The notes: a model not told the origin generated them from the sequence alone. 5,605 nucleotides of DNA from JAICIG01 sp035532215 (GCA_035532215.1 DATKRK010000257.1:1-5605), one strand, 5' to 3'; positions 1 to 5,547 are shown, numbered from the stretch's first letter. Program-made: numbers and translations.

Positions 1-1
1 G

Positions 2-361
2 GGCGCCATCGAATGGCGCCAGGAGGAGCCGAACAAGCTGATCGTGCGCCGCAACGGCGAGCCGCTGCACGTTTACACGCGAAATCCCAACGCGCCGTAC
101 ATGTCGGCGACCGCGGCGGCCTCGTGCCGCTTGCCCGGCGGGCATCCCGAGGCGTTCTTCGAAGCCTTCGCCAATCTCTACCGCGGCGCCTACGACAACA
201 TGATCGAACGGGCGACCGGCAAGGATTTCGAGAAGGTCAACACCCTCTACCCGAACGTGAACGACGGCGTCGAAGGGATGTACTTCATCCAGCAATGCGT
301 CGCCAGCAGCGCCGAGAACGGGGCCTGGCTGCCGCTGCGCCACGCTCGGGCCAGGCGGTAG
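2..361 (+). CDS. Gfo/Idh/MocA-family oxidoreductase, C-terminal part (5' end outside window)
   Basis: The reading frame is open from the left edge (frame starts at base 2) and ends with TAG at 359-361, giving 119 residues of a C-terminus. The sequence reads GAIEWRQEEPNKL..., then GHPEAFFEAFANLYRGAYDN, then NVNDGVEGMYFIQQCVASS and GAWLPL. This order is typical of the C-terminal alpha/beta domain of planctomycete Gfo/Idh/MocA proteins: a strand-rich WRQE-PN segment, a GHPE-F-EAFANLY helix, and a DG--GM-FI--CV-SS segment near the end. Family members are usually cytoplasmic or Tat-exported NAD(P)-dependent dehydrogenases acting on sugars, inositols or related polyols. The substrate cannot be told here because the nucleotide-binding domain and catalytic EKP-type motif lie upstream of the window. 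No terminator with a T-run follows; repeat DNA starts about 40 bases downstream. The family call is from recognition of the sequence, not a search. Confidence 0.85.
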   Translation, partial: GAIEWRQEEPNKLIVRRNGEPLHVYTRNPNAPYMSATAAASCRLPGGHPEAFFEAFANLYRGAYDNMIERATGKDFEKVNTLYPNVNDGVEGMYFIQQCVASSAENGAWLPLRHARARR

Positions 362-400
362 ATTTAAACGCCGCGGTGGCCTGCCAAGCACCGGAGTAGA

Positions 401-453
401 GCAGGCATTCCTGCCTGCCGAATGCGCAGTAGGGCAGGCATTCTTGCCTGCCC
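401..453. repeat. Two copies of a GCAGGC-N6-GCCTGC palindromic repeat
   Basis: Copy one is at 401-419 and copy two at 434-452. They are 19 bases long and differ at one base (C411 versus T444). Each is itself an inverted repeat: GCAGGC at 401-406 pairs with GCCTGC at 413-418, and in copy two the stem extends to GGGCAGGC (432-439) with GCCTGCCC (446-453). The loops are ATTCCT and ATTCTT. No T-run follows either hairpin, so neither looks like an intrinsic terminator. I recall similar 'GCAGGCATTCCTGCCTGCC' elements between genes in planctomycete genomes, which would make this a dispersed REP-like family; that is from memory and was not checked. Confidence 0.8.
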
Positions 454-463
454 CGGTTCAGAT

Positions 464-489
464 TGGCAGACTGGCAGACACTGGCAGAC
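464..489. repeat. TGGCAGAC microrepeat, three copies
   Basis: The 8-mer TGGCAGAC occurs at 464-471, 472-479 and 482-489. The first two abut and the third is separated by AC. This looks like replication slippage in non-coding DNA. No function is suggested. Confidence 0.75.
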
Positions 490-621
490 TGCCTCTTCAA
501 AGCCATTTTGACAGTCGAGTGGCTGGCGGCTGAGCCCAGGCGAAGCCCCAGTTCGCTCTCGTATCGCTTCGCTCCGCCGCCAGCCACCCTCCTCACCTAG
601 CAACTCAGACTTGAAGAGGCA
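490..621. repeat. Nested inverted-repeat element, 132 bp
   Basis: Three perfect inverted repeats are nested in one another: an outer 11-bp pair TGCCTCTTCAA (490-500) with TTGAAGAGGCA (611-621), a middle 12-bp pair GTGGCTGGCGGC (519-530) with GCCGCCAGCCAC (576-587), and an inner 7-bp pair GCGAAGC (540-546) with GCTTCGC (566-572). The stretch has no supportable gene. It could fold as a long interrupted hairpin in DNA or RNA, or be a small non-autonomous element with 11-bp ends. No target-site duplication is seen at its ends. Its right end touches the next element with no gap. Confidence 0.6.
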
Positions 622-759
622 CTAACCCGGATTATTCATCAGCCCAGCTATTGCTTGACAAAGCGCTCCATACAAACCCGAAGCGCCAGCGAGGTAAGTG
701 CGTTGCTCCGCCTCGCTTGCGCTTCGGGTTGGTGTGGGCTGATGAATAATCCGGGCTAA
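622..759. mobile_element. MITE-like element: 21-bp terminal inverted repeats with CTAA flanks
   Basis: Bases 626-646 (CCCGGATTATTC... ending AGCCCA) are the exact reverse complement of 735-755 (TGGGCT... ending AATCCGGG). The 130-bp unit is flanked on both sides by CTAA (622-625 and 756-759), as expected of a 4-bp target-site duplication. Inside, a second inverted repeat of 20 bp with one mismatch (675-694 starting AACCCGAAGCG, and 711-730 ending GCTTCGGGTT) surrounds a 16-base loop. No transposase is encoded, so if mobile it would be non-autonomous and moved in trans. The inner palindrome sits off-centre (28 bases from the left arm, 4 from the right), so it may be a separate repeat. Alternatives are a REP/BIME-type unit or a structured RNA. 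The parent transposon family is not recognised. Confidence 0.6.
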
Positions 760-1101
760 ACGCTGCCCACCGAGCGTAGCGAGGTGCAATCGGGAAGCAG
801 GTTCCCCATTTAAAGAATGGCGAGCAAGGCATCGCAACGGCAAGCAAACAACCAGCCTGGTTGCCTGGAGGGCAGCCGCACTGCGGCAATTACAATGAAC
901 CGGGCTGCCCACGAAGTCGAGACCTTGCCGCGATCGTTCGCATCAATCTCTGCTCGGCCAAGATTTCTGAAGCGGGGGGAAAAAACAGAAACTATTTGGA
1001 TTAATCAGTGCGCTCGGTACAACGCTTGCTGATGTAGCCGCGGCCAGTCAGAGATTAGGACATCAGGGGGTCGCGCATCGTTGACGTAGGGAATTTCTTC
1101 T
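760..1101. other. Non-coding leader region upstream of the large surface-protein gene
   Basis: No convincing gene is seen in this stretch. Visible features are AGCGTAGCGAGG at 773-784, which resembles the inner repeat of the preceding MITE-like element; a perfect 6-bp palindrome GCCGCA-C-TGCGGC at 875-887; and an inverted repeat GGGCAGCC (870-877) with GGCTGCCC (903-910) that could form a stem-loop enclosing it. An A-rich run lies at about 980-985. The promoter of the downstream gene should be here, but no clear -35/-10 pair stands out; planctomycete promoters are poorly defined and often do not match the sigma-70 consensus. Short open frames here lack ribosome binding sites and any recognisable product. 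Confidence 0.5.
1088..1092 (+). promoter_or_regulatory. Probable ribosome binding site of the 1102 gene
   Basis: AGGGA lies 9 bases upstream of the ATG at 1102. It is a partial Shine-Dalgarno match and the best one near this start. The next in-frame ATG (1201) would remove most of the basic N-terminal region and has no purine-rich stretch ahead of it, so 1102 is preferred. Confidence 0.45.
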
Positions 1102-4100
1102 ATGTGGCCGTCTTATTCGAGCAAGTCGTTTCGGGGAAAGTCGTCGCGCCGTTCGCGTTCAACCGCCAAATCAAAGACCAAAGCCAGTCGTTCGCAGCGC
1201 ATGCTGGAATCGCTTGAAAATCGCAACCTGTTGTCGGCTGGCTATCTGGAAATGAACCTGGTTTCCAATCAGGCCGGCGCAGCGCTCTTGCAAGATCCGG
1301 CGTTGAACCTGCCTTGGGGCGCCGCCGTCGCGCCGGCCGGAGGCAATTTTTGGATCGCCGACACGGGCAGCGGAGTCGTCACGTTGTACGGCGGCGACGT
1401 CAACAGCAATCCGTTGACCGAGAATCCCCTGATCGTGAAAGTCCCCGGCGGCTTCCCCACGGCCGAGGTCTTCAACAACACGGGCAGCAGCACCGATTTC
1501 CTGGTCAGCGGGCCCAACGGCGCAAGCGCGCCGGCAACCTTCCTGTTCGCATCGCTCGACGGCAAAATCAGCGCCTGGAGCAAGGGCGTCTCGGGCGATC
1601 AGGCTCAAACGGAAGCGCAGGTCGGCGGCGCCTATTTCACCGGGCTGGCGATCGGCAATAACGGCTCGGGCAACTTGCTCTACGCCGCCGATTTCCAGAA
1701 CGGCAAGATCGACGTGTTCGACGGCAATTTCCAGCCGACGACGCTTTCGGGTTCCTTCACCGATCCGAATTTGCCGGCCGGCTACGCCCCATTCAACATT
1801 CAAAATATCGGCGGCAAGCTGTACGTGACCTACGCCGCGCAGCAATCGGCGTCAGGACATTTTTCGGACCAGGACGGCGACGACCAGGGCGAAGATTCGG
1901 CGAGCAAAAACCACGGGAATGGGAACGGGAATCATGGAAACGGGAATGGGAACGGCAATGGCAATGGCGGGCAAGGCGACGACGACGGCGACGACGACCA
2001 GAGCGGCAGCGGCGGCGTGTTTACGCCGGCCGCCACGGGCGGCATCGTCGACGTGTTCGACATGAACGGCAATTTGCTCAACCGCTTCGCGACGGGCGGC
2101 ACGCTCAACGCGCCGTGGGGACTGGCGATGGCGCCGGCCGGCTTCGGCGATTTCGGCGGCGACTTGTTGGTCGGCAATTTCGGCGACGGCCGGATCAGCG
2201 CCTTCAAACCCGACGGCACGTTCGACGGCCAGTTGAGCAACACGTCCGGCAAACTGATTTCCGTCAATCACTTGCTCGGCCTGACATTCGGCAACGGCGC
2301 GACGGCCGGCGACGCGGGCACGCTCTTCTTCACGGCCGACGCGGCGTCGTTGTCCAATGGTTTGACTTCCGCCAACAACGGCATCGTGCTGCTGGACGGC
2401 TCGGGCGCCGGCGCGTTGCGCGAAGTCGGCAATGCCAACGTCAGCGTGACGGGCGGCGCCATCAGCGTCGATTCGAGCAATGCGGGAGCGATCTTCCTGG
2501 CGGGCAACCCGTCACTGACCGCCTCGCAGTTGAATGTCGTGGGAATTCCAGGCTTGACCGAGCACGGGCATCCGAGCGTCGATGCCGCCGTCGATTCCGG
2601 CGCCACGGCCGCGGTCGATCCTTTGGCCTCGCTCAATGCGCCCACGGCGCCTTCGAACGCGTATGGCGCGGTCAACGCCAGCAGTTTCGACAACGTGACA
2701 TTGCAGCCGGGGTTGTACAACGGCGGCATTACCATCGACGGAAACGCCACCGTCACCTTGATGCCGGGAACCTACTACCTGATGGGCGGCATCTCCATCG
2801 CAGGACAGGGCCGCCTGCAAGGGCAGGGCGTGACGATCTACATCGTTTCCAGCGGCAACGGTCCCGCGGTCAAGGTCGCAGGCCAAGGCGTCATCGACTT
2901 GACGGCGCCCACGACCGGCGATCTGCAGGGCGTGGCGCTGTTCCTGGCCCGCACCGACGCCGGCGGCGTTCGAATCGACGGCCAAGGACTCATCGATCTG
3001 ACGGGCGCGCTCTACGCGCCGAGCGCGACGGTCGATATTGCGGGCAATGGCAAGCTGCTGCTGGCCAGCGACCCGCAGGACAATATCGGCGCCGAATTGA
3101 TCGCCGCCGATTTGAACGTCGCGGGCAACGGGACGGTCAGCGTCGGCGCGACGGCGAGTCACGGTCCGTTCAGTCTGTTCGGCAGCTTGCAGCCGGCCAA
3201 CGCCGCCAGTCCGCTGACGGCGCTCGGCGCCAGCCTCACGGCCACCGAAGGCTTCGTGTTCCAGGGCGCGGTGGCCGCGGTTGCGGATTCCGCCACTGCC
3301 GCGGCGGCCGATCTCACCGCCACGATCGATTGGGGCGACGGCACGTCGTCGACCGGCGGCGCGGTCATATCCACCGGCAACGGCGGGTTCCTCGTCTCGG
3401 GACATCACGTTTACGCCGAGGAAGGGTCGTACAACGTCGTCGTAACGCTGAACGACAAGAGCGGCAATACAATCACGGCGGCCGACGCCGTCCAAGTCTC
3501 CGACGCGCCGTTATTAGCGGTCGGCACGGCCGTTAAGGTCAGCCAGGGCCTGAGTGCTACGAACGCGACCGTCGCCAGCTTCGTCGACACGGGCGGCGCC
3601 GATGCCGCAGGAGACTATACCGCCACGATCGATTGGGGCGACGGTACGACCACCATCGGCACGGTGTCGGTCAGCAACGAATCGCTCAACGTCGCCGGCA
3701 GCCATACGTACGCCGCGACCGGCCAATACCCGGTCAAAGTGACGATTACGGACGAAGGAGGCGCCACCGCTACGGCCAACTCCGTCGCCTTGCTCGGCTC
3801 GTCGACCTTCGACGCCGACGATATCTTCGTGGAAGACGCGTTCGAAGATATCTTGGAACGGGCCGTGGATCAGGCCGGCTTGTTGTTCTTCGTCAATGCC
3901 CTTGAGCACGGCATGACGCGAGAGCAGTTCGCGGCCACGCTGACGAACAGCGTGGAATTCTTGGAAGACAAGATTCGTGCGGACTATCAACATTACCTGG
4001 GGCGCGACGCGGACGACAGCGGACTGGCCTTTTGGCTGGCGTTTCTGCGCGGCGGCATGACCGACGAGCAACTCGAAGCCAACTTCATCGGCTCGCCGGA

Positions 4101-4470
4101 ATATTTCGAGCACAGCGGCGGCACGGATAAGGGCTGGGTCGACGAAATGTACTTCGATCTACTCGGCCGGCTGCCCGACGCCGAGGGCGAAGCCTATTGG
4201 ATCCAGGTGCTCGGTTCCGGGGGCGCCCGATCGGAGGTTGCGTTGGGCTTCGCCGGCAGTTCGGAACGCGAGGGAATCACCGTTGATAACGACTATCAAA
4301 CGTTCTTGGGCCGCACCCCAGCCAGTTCCGAAGTGAATTTTTGGGTCGATAACTTCCGCCTCGGCACGAGGAACGAGGAAGTCGTCGCCGGCTTCGTCGG
4401 CTCGACCGAATACTTCAACCACCACGGCGGAGACCAGGGTGCCGGAAACGGCAATCATGGCGGCGATTGA
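1102..4470 (+). CDS. Multidomain planctomycete surface/exported protein: TIGR03118-like propeller, beta-helix-like module, two PKD, four DUF4214-type repeats
   Basis: This 1122-residue protein of unknown function is probably exported or displayed on the cell surface. Residues 1-33 are rich in Ser, Arg and Lys and lead into MLESLENRNLLSA (34-46), a variant of the LEP-LE-R-LLSA ('LEPR-XLL') motif near the N-terminus of planctomycete exported proteins. Residues about 47-445 match the TIGR03118 family as I know it (YLEMNLVSNQAG, LNLPWGAAVAPAG, ADTGSGVVTLY, later LNAPWGLAMAP, NHLLGLTFGNG) and probably form a beta-propeller-like fold. A 60-residue Asp/Gly/Asn-rich insert (249-308) interrupts it. 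Residues about 448-682 carry GITIDGNATV, MPGTYYLMGGISIAGQG, LYAPSATVDIAGNG and LNVAGNGTVSV, resembling beta-helix-like regions of TadG/pilus-associated proteins. Two PKD domains follow (about 703-801 and 802-901), each with DWGDGT (743-748, 844-849). Four DUF4214-type repeats of about 45-50 residues (908-953, 957-1002, 1012-1055, 1061-1105) have YxxxLGR / FW / F-GS-E spacing; the first is degenerate. The tail is GAGNGNHGGD. Adhesion or matrix binding is inference only. Confidence 0.88.
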   Translation: MWPSYSSKSFRGKSSRRSRSTAKSKTKASRSQRMLESLENRNLLSAGYLEMNLVSNQAGAALLQDPALNLPWGAAVAPAGGNFWIADTGSGVVTLYGGDVNSNPLTENPLIVKVPGGFPTAEVFNNTGSSTDFLVSGPNGASAPATFLFASLDGKISAWSKGVSGDQAQTEAQVGGAYFTGLAIGNNGSGNLLYAADFQNGKIDVFDGNFQPTTLSGSFTDPNLPAGYAPFNIQNIGGKLYVTYAAQQSASGHFSDQDGDDQGEDSASKNHGNGNGNHGNGNGNGNGNGGQGDDDGDDDQSGSGGVFTPAATGGIVDVFDMNGNLLNRFATGGTLNAPWGLAMAPAGFGDFGGDLLVGNFGDGRISAFKPDGTFDGQLSNTSGKLISVNHLLGLTFGNGATAGDAGTLFFTADAASLSNGLTSANNGIVLLDGSGAGALREVGNANVSVTGGAISVDSSNAGAIFLAGNPSLTASQLNVVGIPGLTEHGHPSVDAAVDSGATAAVDPLASLNAPTAPSNAYGAVNASSFDNVTLQPGLYNGGITIDGNATVTLMPGTYYLMGGISIAGQGRLQGQGVTIYIVSSGNGPAVKVAGQGVIDLTAPTTGDLQGVALFLARTDAGGVRIDGQGLIDLTGALYAPSATVDIAGNGKLLLASDPQDNIGAELIAADLNVAGNGTVSVGATASHGPFSLFGSLQPANAASPLTALGASLTATEGFVFQGAVAAVADSATAAAADLTATIDWGDGTSSTGGAVISTGNGGFLVSGHHVYAEEGSYNVVVTLNDKSGNTITAADAVQVSDAPLLAVGTAVKVSQGLSATNATVASFVDTGGADAAGDYTATIDWGDGTTTIGTVSVSNESLNVAGSHTYAATGQYPVKVTITDEGGATATANSVALLGSSTFDADDIFVEDAFEDILERAVDQAGLLFFVNALEHGMTREQFAATLTNSVEFLEDKIRADYQHYLGRDADDSGLAFWLAFLRGGMTDEQLEANFIGSPEYFEHSGGTDKGWVDEMYFDLLGRLPDAEGEAYWIQVLGSGGARSEVALGFAGSSEREGITVDNDYQTFLGRTPASSEVNFWVDNFRLGTRNEEVVAGFVGSTEYFNHHGGDQGAGNGNHGGD
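1912..1971 (+). repeat. In-frame hexamer repeat (GGGAAY/GGCAAT) coding for an Asn-Gly tract
   Basis: Within the large gene, degenerate 6-base units of the form GGNAAY run tandemly and encode residues 271-290, mostly alternating Gly and Asn with two His (271 and 278). They sit between two Asp-rich stretches (residues 257-265, DQDGDDQGE, and 293-299, DDDGDDD). The unit length keeps the frame, so slippage would change tract length without a frameshift. The segment is likely disordered; the Asp-Gly flanks could bind calcium, which is inference. Confidence 0.75.
3316..3644 (+). repeat. 26-nt exact repeat shared by the two PKD domains
   Basis: Bases 3316-3341 and 3619-3644 are identical over 26 nucleotides (beginning ACCGCCACGATCGATTGG) and encode TATIDWGDG in both PKD domains, offset by 303 bases (101 codons). 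The domains differ much more elsewhere, so this is either a strongly conserved core with shared codon choice or a local gene-conversion tract after domain duplication. Confidence 0.8.
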
Positions 4471-4498
4471 AGTCGATCGCGGTCGCTTCGGCGGCGGC

Positions 4499-5134
4499 TC
4501 ATGGAAATCGGCCCAAGAAGCCGTTGGCCATGCCGCCGCTGAGGGCGCCGCCCATGTACGGGCCGAAAGTTCCGTAGTTGAATTGTCCGACCGGCGGCGG
4601 AAAGATCGTATGCCGGTAGAAGGGCGACAAAAAGGCGCCCGGACCTGGGCCCATGCCGTAAACGCCCGGATTGTAATTGTAGCGGCGGAGCCAATAAGAA
4701 TCCACGTAGCTCGGTTCGGGGAACGTGGGGGTCAGCGCCGAACGCGCGGCATCGAGCGCCGCTAGACGCTGGCGCGGCCCTTGTTCGGAGGCAAGCCGCC
4801 CCTGGGTGCGATCAAGCTCATCGCCGATCGTCGGCTCCAGGCCGCCGACCGGGCCCCAGCCTCTGGCGGCCGCCAATGCGGGCGACGGCTTTGCGTCGAT
4901 CCATTGTTTTCCGTTCCAAAGCACCCAATGGCCGCCGGGCATTCGATACCACCAGCGGCCATGTTCGTATTCATAGCGTTCGCGCCCCTTGACGTTCAAA
5001 TCGACGGGCGACTTTTCGGCTGCCGGCCGGGTCGGCACGCCCAAGAATTCTCGTTCGCCCGCCGAGGCGACCGCCAGGCTGCTCATCGCCGCAGCGAAAA
5101 TCGCCGCAATCAGAAGTTTCTTCGTGACCGCCAT
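4499..5134 (-). CDS. Small secreted planctomycete protein with Trp/Tyr-rich motif, function unknown
   Basis: This 211-residue protein starts at ATG 5134 and ends at TGA (4499-4501). A longer frame could begin at TTG 5155, but a perfect AGGAGG lies between the two, 7 bases before the ATG, so ATG 5134 is chosen. Residues 1-25 form a clear Sec signal peptide: MAVTKK, a hydrophobic run LLIAAIFAAAMSSLAVA, and an ASA|GE cleavage site after residue 25. Residues 54-80 contain YEYEHGRWWYRMPGGHW and then VLWNGKQWID. This Trp-rich pattern recurs, as I recall, in short exported planctomycete proteins of unknown role. Residues 84-135 are Ala/Arg-rich and probably helical; residues 137-211 are rich in Gly, Pro, Tyr and Phe (YNYNPGVYGMGPGPG, GPYMGGALSGG), suggesting a disordered or surface-binding tail. 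It converges on the large gene with 28 bases between stop codons. No enzymatic motif is visible. Confidence 0.8.
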   Translation of the reverse strand: MAVTKKLLIAAIFAAAMSSLAVASAGEREFLGVPTRPAAEKSPVDLNVKGRERYEYEHGRWWYRMPGGHWVLWNGKQWIDAKPSPALAAARGWGPVGGLEPTIGDELDRTQGRLASEQGPRQRLAALDAARSALTPTFPEPSYVDSYWLRRYNYNPGVYGMGPGPGAFLSPFYRHTIFPPPVGQFNYGTFGPYMGGALSGGMANGFLGRFP

Positions 5135-5141
5135 GACTCGC

Positions 5142-5147
5142 CCTCCT
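5142..5147 (-). promoter_or_regulatory. Strong Shine-Dalgarno AGGAGG deciding the start at 5134
   Basis: On the minus strand AGGAGG is followed by 7 bases and then ATG. It lies inside the longer TTG-started frame, which argues against the TTG start and for the ATG at 5134. Confidence 0.85.
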
Positions 5148-5155
5148 GAATTCAA

Positions 5156-5303
5156 TGGCCGCGCCGCTTTCCGCCAATTAGCGCCCTGTCACATTATTCT
5201 ACGGCACGCCAGGGCGCCAGGCTTTCGCCAAGCGGGGAAGATTTAGGTTTTTCCGGCCAGCCCGTTTGTGGCAATCGCTTTTGACTTGCGGCGTCGGACG
5301 GCA
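5156..5303. other. Non-coding region upstream of the minus-strand gene
   Basis: This stretch should hold the promoter of the secreted-protein gene. The only hint is a -10-like TAGAAT on the minus strand (5196-5201), about 60 bases before the ATG, without a matching TTGACA-like hexamer at 16-18 bases. No gene or repeat is supported here. Confidence 0.35.
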
Positions 5304-5340
5304 AGCCGGAGGCGTCAGCAGGCGAGCCGGAGGCGTCAGC
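5304..5340. repeat. 16-bp direct repeat, two copies
   Basis: AGCCGGAGGCGTCAGC occurs at 5304-5319 and again at 5325-5340, a 21-base period. The second copy is part of the left arm of the long hairpin that follows. Confidence 0.85.
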
Positions 5341-5389
5341 CTCCGGGTCACACCGCAACGCACCCGGAGGCTTACGCCTCCGGCTCGCC
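5321..5389. repeat. Long hairpin, 28-nt arms with one mismatch
   Basis: Bases 5321-5348 (GGCGAGCCGGAGG... ending CTCCGGGT) pair with 5362-5389 (ACCCGGAGGC... ending CGGCTCGCC) at 27 of 28 positions, around a 13-base loop (5349-5361). Each arm also holds its own small palindrome (GGAGGC-N4-GCCTCC), so two short hairpins could form instead of one long one. There is no T-run, so it is not a classical intrinsic terminator. From memory, 'CCGGAGGCGTCAGCCTCCGG'-type units are common between planctomycete genes, so this is probably a REP-like unit. Confidence 0.85.
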
Positions 5390-5424
5390 GACCTCTCCGG
5401 CTCGCCGATCTCTTCGGCTCGCCG
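5382..5424. repeat. 17-bp tandem repeat, about 2.5 copies
   Basis: GGCTCGCCGACCTCTCC (5382-5398) is followed by GGCTCGCCGATCTCTTC (5399-5415) and a partial GGCTCGCCG (5416-5424). The first unit begins inside the right arm of the long hairpin, so the array probably grew by slippage from the hairpin end. Confidence 0.75.
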
Positions 5425-5512
5425 GATGAAAGCCGCCATGTCGAAAGCCTTTGGATATCGGAGTCATGCCTTTTCTAGGCTTGTCAAGAGGCGTTTGGAA
5501 AGCGGATTGCGG

Positions 5513-5547
5513 GCCTCGATCTCCGTACCACGATCGGGCGTTTTTTT
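5513..5547 (+). terminator. Possible intrinsic terminator (plus strand)
   Basis: GCC (5513-5515) and CGATC (5517-5521), with T5516 bulged, can pair with GATCG and GGC (5532-5539) around a 10-base loop. This 8-bp stem is followed by G and seven T (5541-5547). No plus-strand gene is seen just upstream, so it would only stop read-through or antisense transcription. The T-run is also part of the T7/A7 inverted repeat, which offers another explanation. Confidence 0.3.

Noticed and set aside
2..20. GGCGCC-N7-GGCGCC inverted repeat at the left edge
   Set aside because: It lies inside the conserved coding sequence of the oxidoreductase; Gly/Ala/Arg codons in GC-rich DNA explain it.
401..759. CRISPR-like array in the upstream repeat region
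   Set aside because: The repeats belong to different families, copies number two or three, spacing is irregular and there are no cas genes.
996..1023. TTGGAT-N16-TACAAC as promoter of the large gene
   Set aside because: The spacing is plausible but the -35 matches only three of six consensus bases. Such matches are common, and planctomycete promoters are not well described by this consensus.
2115..3536. Long alternative plus-strand frame of 473 codons within the large gene
   Set aside because: It is extremely Arg/Gln-rich and without domains, and it overlaps the well-supported frame with clear TIGR03118, beta-helix and PKD motifs. It is a GC-driven shadow.
4491..4538. GCGGCGGC / GCCGCCGC inverted repeat near the convergent stop codons, as a shared terminator
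   Set aside because: The arms are 32 bases apart, one arm lies within the coding end of the minus-strand gene (Gly/Ala codons), and no T-run follows on either strand.
5459..5487. TTGACA on the minus strand (5482-5487) as a promoter -35 box
   Set aside because: At 16-18 bases further on there is no -10-like hexamer (ACTCCG at 17), and it is more than 300 bases from the start of the minus-strand gene.
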